In this document: piece by piece, positions 44,533-55,538 of the stretch | How the letters are laid out: every line of letters starts with the position of its first letter | Numbering within the stretch: position 1 is the stretch's first letter | DNA from: Nageia nagi | Lineage: Eukaryota; Pinophyta | Length of the DNA: 64,000 bases | NCBI GenBank assembly: GCA_050084985.1 | Contig: JBITNC010000001.1 | Span: 30,628,001 to 30,692,000, forward strand | Direction of reading: 5' to 3' | The notes under the pieces: model-generated | What the model was told of the DNA's origin: nothing | The model's input: the letters and a program-made list of their open reading frames with translations, nothing else | Database searches by the model: none | Program-made: the position numbers and the translations under genes

Positions 44533-46131
44533 ATATATGAAGGATATTTCAATAATGATATGAAATTTTTATCACCATGTTCAAGAACATTTGTCTTAAA
44601 ATATTTTAACAAATGTAATTGGCAAGGAAGAGGATTGGGTCGATATGAACAGGGTCCTCGAGAAATACTTGAATTACAATATCAGGATCCCACTGATAAA
44701 AGGGGATTAGGTTATAAGAATGAATATAAAAATCTTGATAAATTAGGAAATTTGGAAGAAGAAAATTTGGATTATAACGAAGAAATCTTAGAAAAAAAAT
44801 CTATAATACAAGAAAATGTTGATATAAGTGAAGAACAATTGAGTGAAATGGATGTCTTAGAAGGTATTAAAATGCTCTTTATCAATAATCTTGAAGTACC
44901 TAGGAATCATTCATACTTATCAAGTAATATACAAGAAAAAATAAATGTTGAATCATCAATTATTACATATTTAGATATACTATCGGTAAATATGGTTACA
45001 ATAAAAGAAAATGATATTGAAGATCAAAATAATGAACGAATAGATGAATTTAATGAAAATCAAAATTTAATTAAAATAATAGCCAATACTTCTACAGATG
45101 AAGTAATTGCTGATTTCTCTCTTATATCATCTAATCCTTCAGTACATGAATTCAAAAATATAGATTACATACTTGGTTCCTATGAAAGTCAAGTATTCAC
45201 GAATGAACAAACTCAAGAATACGATGAAGAATATAGTGCTAATGATAATAGCTGGATACCAATACCAAATCAATTAGAAGAAGGGTCGCATATGCTTATT
45301 GAAAAGGTTTTAGAAATAAACATTAGTAATGATCCTCAAAATCCTAAAATTATTCAATTAGGAGAAAACCTCACAGAAAACGAACAAGAAAAATTTATAA
45401 CCTTATTAAAAGAACGAGAAAAGGTATTTGCATGGTCATATGCAGACATGCCTGGGATAGATTCTAAATTAGTAGTACATAATTTAGCATTAAAGCCGGA
45501 TGCTAAACCTGTTAAACAAAAATTACGTAAAATGCATCCCACTATAGCATTAATGGTAAAAGAAGAACTCCAAAAACTATTAGAAGCTAAATTTATACAA
45601 CCTATAGATTATTCAGATTGGATATCTAATATGGTACCTATGAAAAAACCAAGTGGAAAAATAAGAATATGTACAGATTTTCGTGATCTTAACAAAGCTT
45701 GTCCTAAGGATGATTTTCCTTTACCTCATATTGATAATCTGGTAGATTCAACAGCAGGACATGATATGTTATCATTGATGGATGGGTTTTCTGGTTATAA
45801 TAAGATAAAAATAGCTACTGAAGATCAACATAAAATGACTTTTATAACTCCTTGGGGTACCTTTTGTTATAAAGTTATGCCTTTTGGATTAAAAAATGCC
45901 GGGGCAACTTATCAAAGAGCTATGACTTATATATTCCATGATTATATGCACGACATAGTAGAAGATTATGTTGATGATTTGTTGGTTAGATCTAAATATC
46001 GAGTAGATCATGGAAAAGATTTAATTAAAGTCTTAGATAGATTATTAGAACATAAAGTAAGGTTAAATCCAAAAAATTGTGTTTTTGGTGTAGCTTCAGG
46101 GAAATTATTAGGATTTATTGTGTCTCGATGA
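44533..46131 (+). CDS. pol: Element C linker and reverse transcriptase
   Basis: Starts with a G-patch-like stretch (NWQGRGLGRYEQGP, TDKRGLGYK) near 44620-44715, then a 200-residue acidic linker, then RT: DWISNMVPMKKPSGKIR, CTDFRDLNKACPKDDFPLPH, LMDGFSGYNKIKIA, TFITPWGTFCYKVMPFGLKNAGATYQRAM and catalytic YVDD near 45968. It ends at TGA 46129 where CGA is likely. RT copies element RNA to cDNA. Confidence 0.92.
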   Translation: MYEGYFNNDMKFLSPCSRTFVLKYFNKCNWQGRGLGRYEQGPREILELQYQDPTDKRGLGYKNEYKNLDKLGNLEEENLDYNEEILEKKSIIQENVDISEEQLSEMDVLEGIKMLFINNLEVPRNHSYLSSNIQEKINVESSIITYLDILSVNMVTIKENDIEDQNNERIDEFNENQNLIKIIANTSTDEVIADFSLISSNPSVHEFKNIDYILGSYESQVFTNEQTQEYDEEYSANDNSWIPIPNQLEEGSHMLIEKVLEINISNDPQNPKIIQLGENLTENEQEKFITLLKEREKVFAWSYADMPGIDSKLVVHNLALKPDAKPVKQKLRKMHPTIALMVKEELQKLLEAKFIQPIDYSDWISNMVPMKKPSGKIRICTDFRDLNKACPKDDFPLPHIDNLVDSTAGHDMLSLMDGFSGYNKIKIATEDQHKMTFITPWGTFCYKVMPFGLKNAGATYQRAMTYIFHDYMHDIVEDYVDDLLVRSKYRVDHGKDLIKVLDRLLEHKVRLNPKNCVFGVASGKLLGFIVSR

Positions 46132-46584
46132 GGAATTGAAATAGATCCTAGTAAAGTGAAGGCAGTAATAGATATGTCACCCCCCACAAATCTCAAACAA
46201 TTACAAAGTTTACAAGGTAAGTTACAAGCTATTAGAAGATTTATAGCTCAACTTTCGGATAAATGCAAACCATTTACAAAGTTATTAAAAAAGGGAATAG
46301 AATATCATTGGGGCAAAGAGCAACAAGATGCATTCGATGAAATTAAAAGATATTTATTATCTCCTCCCGTCTTAAGTCCACCAAGAAAAGGTATACCTTT
46401 TTTGTTATATATTTCAGCTACTGAAACCGCCTTAGGAACAATGCTTGCTCAAAAGAATGAACACAATAAAGAACAAGCTATATATTATTTGAGTCGAACC
46501 TTAGTGAGTTATGAGATTAAGTATATATATTTGGAAAAATTATGTCTTGCTGTTGTTTTTGCTACTAAAAAACTTCGGCATTAA
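46132..46584 (+). CDS. pol: Element C RT connection and degenerate first RNase H
   Basis: LQSLQGKLQAIRRFIAQL is the RT connection. The gypsy-type RNase H begins FLLYISATETALGTMLAQ: the first catalytic Asp of active enzymes (as in HTDAS of element A) is replaced. Tat-clade elements are known to have a worn original RNase H next to a second, archaeal-like one. The frame stops at TAA 46582. Confidence 0.8.
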   Translation, partial: GIEIDPSKVKAVIDMSPPTNLKQLQSLQGKLQAIRRFIAQLSDKCKPFTKLLKKGIEYHWGKEQQDAFDEIKRYLLSPPVLSPPRKGIPFLLYISATETALGTMLAQKNEHNKEQAIYYLSRTLVSYEIKYIYLEKLCLAVVFATKKLRH

Positions 46585-47436
46585 ATGCTTAATAATACAA
46601 CATATGTCATCTCTAAAATGGATCCGTTAAAATATATGATGAATAAAACCTATCAAAATTCAAGAACCGCAAAGTGGATAATGCACTTAACTGAATTTGA
46701 TTTACATTTTATTGGACAAAAGTCAATAAAAGGACAAGTAATTGCTGATTATCTCGCTGATGCTCCATTGCAAGATGACAAACCACTTGTCATTGAATTA
46801 CCCGATGATGGGGTGTTTCAATTAGATGAAATTGAAATATTTGTAGAACCTGAAGACGATTGGGATATGATAATACACTTTGATGGTTCTCGATGTGAAA
46901 AAGGTGGTGGAGCATGTGTTGTATTTATAACACCGCAAGGAATCCCTATACCATATTCGTTTAAACTTAAATTTCCTTGTACTAATAATAATGCAGAATA
47001 TGAAGCTTTGATATTAGCATTAAAAATTGCTATTAAATTAAAAATTAAAAGAATAAAACTTATTGGAGATTCTTTGCTCATTGTTAATCAAGTGAAAGGA
47101 ATTTATCAATGTAAAGAGCCTTTACTTCAAAAGTATAAGGCATTAGTTGAGAAATTATTAAAATCCTTTGACCAATTTAGTATAGAAGCGGCACCAAGAT
47201 CATTTAATAGATTTGCAGATGCTATGGCTTCTATTGGATCTCTTATCCCAGAAGATCCTAAAAAATCTTCAATTCAAGTTGAAATAATTCAATTATCTCA
47301 ATCATCATTACAACAGGAAAATGAAGAAAATTGTGTATTAAATATTGATATAACTGATAAAGATAATTGGTACAAAGAATTGATAGATTTTTTAAAATTT
47401 GGAACTCTTCCTACAAACCTTAATAAATCATCATGA
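46585..47436 (+). CDS. pol: Element C second (archaeal-type) RNase H
   Basis: After the end of the first RNase H, the domain from about 46855 reads MIIHFDGSRCEKGGGACVVF, NNNAEYEALILAL, LIGDSLLIVNQVKG and FNRFADAMAS. The four acidic residues expected of RNase HI (D, E, D, D) are all present. It would remove RNA from the RNA/DNA hybrid in place of the worn first domain. Ends at TGA 47434, which begins TGACGA and probably was CGA. Confidence 0.9.
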   Translation: MLNNTTYVISKMDPLKYMMNKTYQNSRTAKWIMHLTEFDLHFIGQKSIKGQVIADYLADAPLQDDKPLVIELPDDGVFQLDEIEIFVEPEDDWDMIIHFDGSRCEKGGGACVVFITPQGIPIPYSFKLKFPCTNNNAEYEALILALKIAIKLKIKRIKLIGDSLLIVNQVKGIYQCKEPLLQKYKALVEKLLKSFDQFSIEAAPRSFNRFADAMASIGSLIPEDPKKSSIQVEIIQLSQSSLQQENEENCVLNIDITDKDNWYKELIDFLKFGTLPTNLNKSS

Positions 47437-48627
47437 CGAGCTTTTAAAATCAAAGCAACTAAATATTGTTTGTTAGGGGATATCTTACATCGATGAAATT
47501 TTAATGGTATTTTACTTAGATGTCTTGAATGGAATGATATTAAAAAGGCTATATCTTCTGCCCATGATGGAACATGTGGAGGACATTTTAATGGTGTTGC
47601 AATTGTAAAACGATTAATACGAATAGGGTATTATTGGCCAACTATGGAAAAAGATTGTTGTGAATATGTTAAAAAATGTTTTAAATGTCAACAATATGCT
47701 CATTTATTTTCACAACCATCTCAAGAATTACATCCTATACAATCACTTTGGCCATTCTCTAAATGGGCATTAGATTTAATAGGACAAATTACACCTACAT
47801 CTTCTGCTGGACATAAGTTCATAATTACAGCAACTGAATATTTTACCAAATGGGTAGAGGCTATTCCCATGACTTCCACCATTGGTTCACGAATCGCAAA
47901 TTTTATAGAAAATTATATTATATGTAGATTTGGTGTACCTAACCAATTAATTATGGATAATGGAAAAAGTTTTAAAAATAAGGATGTAAAACAAATATGT
48001 GATAAATATAATATTAAACAAAGTTTTTCTACTCCATATTACCCACAAGGCAATGGACAGGCAGAGGCTACTAATAAAACTATTCGAAATATCTTAGCAA
48101 AAACAATAAATGATTCTCATAGAGATTGGCATATTCAAATACCAAAATCCTTATGGGCTTATCGTACCAGTGTATGCACTCCTATTGGGGCAACACCATT
48201 CTCTTTGGTATACGGAACAGAAGCCATCTTACCCATAGAACTTGAAATACCATCTCTTAGAGTAAATCTAAGTGAGCAAAATTCTGATGAAGAAACAAGA
48301 CAGTCTCGCTTAGATCAATTATTATTGTTAGATGAAAAATGTATTAATGCTTTAGAGCATATGCGTGTTTATAAGGAGAGGATAAAACGAGCTTTTGATA
48401 AAAAGGCTTTAATTCATAAATTCGAAATAGGTGATTTGGTTTTAAAACAAAATCAACAAACTTCACGAACAGAACGACAGCTTAGAGATAAGTTTGCTCC
48501 AAATTGGTTAGGACCATATATCATTAAGAAAAAATTTGGTAAAGGAACTTATCATTTATCAGATTTAGAAGGAAATGAAGAGCGTGAACCTATAAATATC
48601 ATGCATCTTCGACCCTTCTATACATAA
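47437..48627 (+). CDS. pol: Element C integrase
   Basis: Same frame, with TGA at 47494. Zinc motif HDGTCGGHFNG, then CFKCQQYAH. Core: first Asp in WALDLIGQI, second in MDNGKSF, Glu in GNGQAEATNKTIRN. C-terminal domain includes GDLVLKQN and WLGPYIIKKKFGKGTYHL. The true stop TAA is at 48625. Integrase inserted this copy in the RT of element B. Confidence 0.92.
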
Positions 48628-48799
48628 AACAAAAAAAAAAAAAACTATCATGCATCTTGTTAAAACAAATTATGCATCAAATTATGCACCTAATAAAAGT
48701 ATATATATAAAAATAAAAAATAAATATGTACATTAGTTTTCTTTTATTTTATTGTTAAAACAATAAATAAATAAAAGTATTAATATTCGTCAAGTGTTA

Positions 48800-50032
48800 A
48801 TGATTAAAACAGAAAAGATGAATCTGACAAGGGAATCTGCCGAAGGTAGCATAATGCCACCACAAGTATGATTTCCACCACCGAGATATCCAGGTGATTT
48901 CGCGTTAACATATTTACAACATACATTTGATCTTAATCTTTTAAATTATCTACAACTGACTATTGATGAATAATATGAAAGAACATTTAATATGTTTTGT
49001 GCTAGGAATAATGATTGGGGAGTTATTTTGTGTGGAAACGAAGTAAGCATTATTTTAGATCCACCAATATTTTTCACCCATATGGAAAGAATATCACAAA
49101 GAATAATGGCTTTCTGCTTACAATGGCCTTATGGAATACCAAGGATTGTCATAAATTGTCAATTAACTGAGTATTCACTTCTTCTAGCTAAAAGGAAATG
49201 TATTAAACAATTACTAAAAAGCCTAGAATGGATGGATGAAATCCTACATTATTTACCGCATAAAAGGGTGATTTATGATTTTTCAAATACTTTTGTGGCT
49301 TGTCCTCCTAGAACGTCACAACAACAATATTATAGACAACTTCACAGATGTTCTCGCATGCAAATGCGACATACAATTTGGGAACGAAAATTAGTGAAAA
49401 GGCAAGCTTTGCATATTGTTGAACTTAAAACAATGAGTCAAATAAAGGTTCGAAATGAGATAATCGAAAGACTGTCAAAAGAACGTAGAGTACAAATTAA
49501 TGGAAGTTATCTACCAGGGTTCGAAAATAGGTATGACAAAGACATCTTTATGAAAGTCATTCGTAACGTTCCTACTTCTTTATACTCAAACATCTTTTCC
49601 ATGCCTATTGAAATTCAACAATATTTGGCCTTGACATTCTGTGATATGCGCGAATCTTATGGTTGGGAGGTCAAAATATATGAATCTCAGGTTATTGTCT
49701 ATATCGATGCATTTGAACTATGGTGTTCTCCTAAATCAGAATATGATCTAATGATATATTTTTATCTACTGTGGCCCACAGAAAAGCCTAAAATCATAAT
49801 TGATTGTACTTACAACCGAACTTTTAGATATCGAGAACGAATCATCGTAATCGCCCAAACCGTGACTTCCGAACACCTAGATTATTGTGTTCCTGAAATT
49901 TGTCATAATCAAGTGATATTAGACTTTAGTTTTTTGTTTAGCTCAACATATTGCTCATTCAATCCTTCGGCGGTTCAGACTCGATTTGAACGCGTCCTGA
50001 ATAGATTCCCGAGAAAAACTATAAAATCCTAA
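48800..50032 (+). CDS. Element C accessory protein with a duplicated domain, unrecognised
   Basis: 173 nt after integrase, sense strand. The open part is 48992-50032 (346 codons). The same frame reads back through two stops, near 48860 (TGA) and 48971 (TAA), to ATG 48800, giving about 410 codons. It has two diverged copies of one domain about 215 residues apart. Anchors: NDWGVILCGNEVSIIL against YGWEVKIYESQVIVYI; FCLQWPYGIPRIVINC (near 49117) against FYLLWPTEKPKIIIDC (near 49765); KRVIYDFSNTFV (near 49269) against NQVILDFSFLFS (near 49914). A basic linker (residues 129-175) separates them. No signal peptide, membrane segment or known motif. The function is not known to me. Confidence 0.75.
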
Positions 50033-50900
50033 AAAAAAAAAAAAAATTATTATAAAATCCTAAAAATTTGAAAAATATAAAATACATAAAAATTATAAAA
50101 TTATAAAATCTACCTAGATGGAAACATCTAGAGGTTACTTGGCAATTGGGTGACCTGCCCTTGTATGGTGTAAATATATGTTGCATGTCATCGTAACAGT
50201 GATTATCCAGTAAATGTGTAATGTATGAAAAAGTTATCTTAGAATAATTTCCTTGTTATCACTACATTTACTTTAGCCTTTCTTTCATAAAGAAATGACA
50301 TACCCTAGATGATACAAAAACATAAAATTTGTATGTTTGAAGAAAAATCAAAAAACTCCAAACACTTAATACATTAAGAAATTCTAAGAGAATTTGAATG
50401 AAATTATTTTAGAAACATTAAGAGTGAAACATTACATATTTATCATATTATTCGTGTCATCCCGAACCCAAGAATCATTTGGTAAAAAAAAAAAAAAAAT
50501 CATTACATAATATCAATGATTCTTGGGTGATTACAATATCCTCTACCGGGGCTATGGACGCCTGACTGGCAGTAGAGCAAGGTTGTAGGGGGATCAAGGT
50601 GGTTAAGCAACTCCCTACGGACTTCTATACATTTCATAAGGATGGATTAGCTCATTAATGTTTCTATGATAATTTCATGTCAAATGATCTAAGAAGGGAA
50701 ATGAATGTCACTACACACACACGGAGTTTTAGGTTTTTTATCAACATATAATAATATTGTTTGATATCATCCTAGGTTGTTAAATCTTGAAATAAAGAAA
50801 GATAAAGTAAATGTTATAATAACTTGGTTATTAATTCAAAGGTCACCTAATCTTGTTGTTATAATGAATATTCTTCATTTTATATAAAGTTGTTGGAGTT
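50033..50900. other. Element C 3' region, non-coding, with a hairpin
   Basis: A-rich runs near 50030-50100. A perfect 14-bp inverted repeat, ACCCAAGAATCATT at 50466-50479 and its complement at 50515-50528, flanks a poly-A loop. No coding signal. Confidence 0.6.
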
Positions 50901-50946
50901 TAGGATCATTCATTTCATTCTGTTAAACCATTTTTACTATTATCTA

Positions 50947-51153
50947 TTACCTTTGAACATTATTAAAATTTTGCTTTTATCTTAACCTAGATAAAAGTTA
51001 ATGTTCATACACATCTTACCTTTGAACATTATTAAAATTTTGTCTTTATCTTAACCTAGATAAAAGTTAATGTTCATACACATCTTACCTTTGAACATTA
51101 TTAAAATTCTGCTTTCATCTTAACCTAGATAAAAGTTAATGTTCATAAACATC
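50947..51153. repeat. Element C 69-bp tandem repeat, three units
   Basis: Units start at 50947, 51016 and 51085 with TTACCTTTGAACATTATTAA. Each includes a palindromic segment TTTATCTTAACCTAGATAAA. A degenerate fourth copy follows near 51185-51300. Two further copies of a longer unit with TTTATTGTGAAATTGCCAAA occur at about 51327 and 51432. Confidence 0.85.
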
Positions 51154-51299
51154 CTAAAATCACTAGTGTATCATGTTAAACCATTTTTACTATCATCCTA
51201 CCCTTGAACATTATTAAAATATGCTTTTCTTTGGAAAGCATAAGAATGATTAGTTATTGTTCCCCTGACCAAGATAAAGTTAATGTTCATATGCATCTA

Positions 51300-52655
51300 T
51301 AAATCATTATTCTGTCATGTCAAGTGGTTTATTGTGAAATTGCCAAATGCGAAAGATGATGAGTTCTGATTCCGTAAAAATACAATAAACCAAAGTATAG
51401 TTGATGTTCATGTATAGTTTGTTGTATGGAGTGTTTTATTGTGAAATTGCCAAATGTGGAAAATGATGCATCTGATTCTGCGAAAATATTCAAAAAATAT
51501 GTTATTAATTATTGAATTAATTAACAGGTTAATTATATGCAAGTTATAATCGATCAATTATTCAAATAACTATGTTATTTCATGTTATCAATAAATTAAA
51601 GTAACCCTCACCCCTAGTAATAGATCTCAAGCCTATAGCATATGTCCGAGGAAATATGCTTCTAAGCAGTAAACTGAAATTGAGAAGCTGATAATACAGG
51701 ACAACTGTGACTCTATGAATGGTCTAAGCCACTAGAAACTAGTGAACGAGGAAACCTGGTACAGGCCTAATTGGTGAACTAGAACCATATGAAAAATATT
51801 TCATAAAACTAGGTAGCCAAAGCTCCACAACCCTGTGATAATAATTCCGCTCTCTTAATTGATCTGCCATGAAAACTATTTGTTTTATATCGACCGTTTA
51901 CGGTTTAAATCAAATTGATAACGATTATTGATTAACAACGATTCATAAGTAATCATTGGCAATTTATATTATTTAAAAATATACATAATGAAGTATATTT
52001 TCTTTAAATATCTTAAAATTTATTTGTGCTTAGACGAAATATTAAAAAGCTTCGTTCACTAAGTGAACACATTATAAATCATATTATTTTTCGCCTAGAA
52101 AAATACTCCAATGTCACATGACTGCCAAATACATCGGCACATGAAGGACTAGTATTGAGTAAACTTACTAGGGTAAAATGATTAAAATTATTATTAAAAC
52201 AAGTCTAAACACAAGTAATTAAGATATTTATAGCAAAACATACTATTATAAGTATAGTATTTTTTACTATATAAATCCACAATGATCACTTTATAGTCGT
52301 CAACAGTTATAAAAGATTATCAACGATCCTTGATTAAGTCAAACACGAAAAACAGATCAAACCAAGTTTGAGCTCAAATATCAAAACAATTGCAGGATGT
52401 GAGAGATCATCTTAAAACCTCGTTATTGGGATAAAAGATAACACTATTACAATTCATATACTAAAGAAAACTTATATGGTATAGGTGCACGCAGACATGC
52501 AAAATGACATAACAGAAATGTCATGCAACTGTCACATAAGCTCAATATGTCATCATACCGAAAATAGTCACTTCTGAAGTTATCAACTTTGTCAAACAGT
52601 AAAGCTTCTCATTATATTTTTTAAATTATCAACTCTACCTTTAGTTGATAATTCA
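51300..52655. other. Element C 3' untranslated region
   Basis: AT-rich, no open frame of note. Apart from the second repeat just named I see nothing. Confidence 0.5.
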
Positions 52656-52669
52656 AAAAAGGGGCAAAA
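52656..52669 (+). promoter_or_regulatory. Element C polypurine tract
   Basis: AAAAAAGGGGCAAAA-type run ending directly at the LTR start. Confidence 0.8.
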
Positions 52670-54407
52670 TGTAGACACTAAAAATAAACACTATTACTAG
52701 GTCAGTGCGGGCCTTTAAGCTTTATCATTTATTTCTGAAATGTTATACTGGTTCTGGATCTTTGATCACTCTCGGATGACATCATCATCTCCGGGACCTG
52801 GGCTTTTCTACAATTAAGCTCTATCATTTAGTTCCGAAATGTTATACTGGTTTCAGATCTTCGATCACTCCTAGATGATGTCATCACTTCCGGGACCTAG
52901 TTTTCACTTAAAATGTGAATATCATTCTCCCCATGATGTCATCTTCTTAATTCTGAAATGTTATACTGGTTTCGGATCTTTGATCACTCTCAGATGATGT
53001 CATCACTTCTGGGACCCGAGCTTTTCTACAATTAAGCTCTATCATTTAATTCCAGAATGTTATACTGGTTCTGGATCTTTGATCACTCCTGGATGATGTC
53101 ATCACTTTTGGGACCCAGTTTTCACTTAAAATGTGAATATCATTCTCCCCGTGATGTCATCTTCTTAATTCCAGAATGTTATACTGGTTCCGGATCTTTG
53201 ATCACTCCCAGATGATGTCATCATCTTCGGAACCCGAGCTTTTCTACAATTAAGCTTTATCGTTTCATTCTGGAACGTTCTTACTTTCGGAACACTTATT
53301 TTTGAAACACTTATTTCTGGAACATTCACTTTCGGAACACTTATTTCCAGAATACTCACTTTTGGAACACTCACTTCCGGAACACTCACTTCCGGAACAC
53401 TTTCATTCTGAAATGTTTTTATTCCGGAACGCTTTTACTATTGACTCCGACTTGTTTTATTTGTTCCAGAAAAATTCCTGGGTATCTTAAAATGAACTCA
53501 TGATTGTAGGTAAAGTACCTGGGGTTTCTATAAAGAATTTATTATATTTCAAACATATATGAAACAGGTGTTTTTCCGACCCTTATCATTAAAAAATGAT
53601 AATAGAACGACCATTCTAATGTGAATATATAATCGCTAAAAAATTGGTGACGATCCTTGAACAGTTAAACAACAAACAAACTTAAGTCCAAAATAGCTGA
53701 GTACGTCCAATTTGAAATCATGAATACAGATGGGAGATAATACCATATTCAAATTTCATCTGGGAGGTTACCTAAAATCTTGGGATGATAAACAAATCAA
53801 TAACAACCTATTGAGCTTATAAATACAAGCTCTGTATGTAAATAAAGGGACCCAATTTTTAATCTAGTGAAGCTCTGTTAAAATCAAAGCAGGAGATTAT
53901 CAGCCAAAGATTGTAAGCTTGACATATCAATTATATCTCTATATTATATGTGTTAGCAGGTACACTTTGATGTTTTGTTTGTTTTCTATGTGTAGGGTCA
54001 ATACAAGAACAAAACAATAGGAGCAAACATGAAGAAGAACAATCCAGGAAGAGATACAGATATTTCAAGAAGACTGAATTGTTAATGATTTGTATATCAG
54101 TAGACAGAGAATTCTTCAATTGATGATAAAAGCCTAAGTTTACCATAAGCTCAATAATAATGGTCATCGATTATCCATAGTGGAGTGTTAATGGTTAAAA
54201 CGATTGTTGTCGATTTATAATAAATTGATATTGATTTAGACAGATTGTTAACAGTCTCTTAGTGTATTAAAACTCTTCAAAATTTCTTTTTCCGGATATA
54301 ATATCTGTAGTACTATTGATGTGTATTGTTGATTATGTTCATGATTAATTATGTTGAATGATTAGTCTATCTAAATTGCATTTTAGGTGCATAATTTGAT
54401 GTACACA
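52670..54407 (+). repeat. Element C 3' LTR
   Basis: 1738 bp, matches 38229-39967. Differences are mostly C/T and G/A, many at CG. TATAAATA at 53818-53825. Confidence 0.93.
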
Positions 54408-54412
54408 CATAA
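54408..54412. repeat. Target site duplication of element C, right copy (CATAA)
   Basis: Exact match to 38224-38228. Confidence 0.9.
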
Positions 54413-55478
54413 GTTTGATACTTTCATGATAATAAATAAATTTGTAAGATGTCAATCTGATCATTATGTGTATGTAAAGAAGACAACAAATGGCAACTAT
54501 GTAATCTTGCTTTTATATGTGGATGATATGTTGGTAGCAGGATCTAGTATGCAAGATATTGTTGATCTTAAGGAAAAGTTGGCTAATACTTTTGAAATGA
54601 AGGATTTGGGTGAAGCTAAACAAATACTTGGAATGAAAATAACAAGAGATAAACAAAACCACTTGCTTAGACTAAGTCAAGAAGATTATATTGATAAGGT
54701 TCTTAAAAGGTTCAATATGAATAATGCAAAATCTGTAACTACACCATTGGCAAAGCATTTTAAACTCACCAAACATTTAAGTCCTAAGACAGATAAGGAA
54801 AAGGAGTACATGACTAAAGTTCCCTATGCTTCGGCGGTTGGGAGTTTAATGTATGCAATGGTGTGCACTAGACCAGATATAGCACAAGCAGTGGGAGTGG
54901 TTAGTAGATTCATGAATAATCCAGGAAAAGGGCATTGGGAAGCAATTAAATGGATCCTTAGGTATTTAAGGAGTACTTCTCATTACTCTTTATGTTTTGG
55001 TGGATCTAACTCTTGTTTACAAGGTTATGTTGATTCTGACATGGCAGGTGATATAGATGGTGGGAGAAGCACTCCAAGATATGTGTTTACCATTGGAGGT
55101 ACAACAGTGAGTCGGATTTCAAAGCTCCAACAGGTTGTGGCTCTCTCCACTACTAAGTCAGAGTATGTTGCGATCATGGAGGCAAGTAAAGAATTGATTT
55201 GGTTGAAGAGATTGATGGAGGAACTGGGAAAGGTGCAGGAGGATGCAAAGCTATGGAGCGATAGCCAGAGTGCTATTCATCTTGCAAAGAACTCAGCCTA
55301 CCATTCGAGAACCAAGCATATCAAATTGAGGTATCACTTCATCAAGACAGCGTTGGAGGATGGTTCAATCAGTTTAGGGAAGATTCACATGTCTCAAAAT
55401 CCTATGGACATGTTCACTAAAGTTGTTACAAAGGAGAAGTTGGGCTCTTGCTCAACTTGGATTGGTCTTAAGGAGTAA
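54413..55478 (+). CDS. pol: Element B reverse transcriptase second half and RNase H
   Basis: Continues copia RT after element C without loss of frame (KFDTFM follows QWYH). Catalytic YVDD at 54516-54527, then MKDLGEAKQILGMKI and PYASAVGSLMYAMVCTRPDIAQAVGVVSRF. RNase H: GYVDSDMAGDIDGGRS, LSTTKSEYVAIMEASKE, WSDSQSAIHLAKN, HSRTKHI. Stop TAA at 55476. The apparent start at 54387 lies in the LTR of C and is not real. The open length is complete, so this half has no break. Confidence 0.93.
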
Positions 55479-55527
55479 AGGCCAAGATGAGAAGCTTTTG
55501 ACCCTTGTTGCAGAGGAAGAAGTCTCC

Positions 55528-55538
55528 AAGTGGGAGAT
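55528..55538 (+). promoter_or_regulatory. Element B polypurine tract
   Basis: AAGTGGGAGAT just before the LTR at 55539, typical of copia. Confidence 0.8.

Larger units (their letters stand above)
38229..54407 (+). mobile_element. Element C: Tat/Ogre-type Ty3/gypsy retrotransposon with 3' accessory ORF
   Basis: 16,179 bp with 1.74-kb LTRs, CATAA duplications, primer site at 39971, one coding frame from 40774 to 48627 (N-terminal coiled coil, gag, PR, RT, degenerate RNH, second RNase H, INT), an accessory frame at 48800-50032, a repeat-bearing 3' region and polypurine tract. The second RNase H and the large size fit the Tat clade (Ogre-like). Eight in-frame stops and no frameshift occur in the main frame. 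Confidence 0.93.

Noticed and set aside
50520-50640. Relatively GC-rich segment that might be a structural RNA gene
   Set aside because: I could not fold it as a tRNA or match a known small RNA; apart from the hairpin just upstream there is no support.
54387-54412. Start of the last copia frame at 54387
   Set aside because: These codons belong to the LTR of C and the target duplication; the real copia RT continues from 38228.
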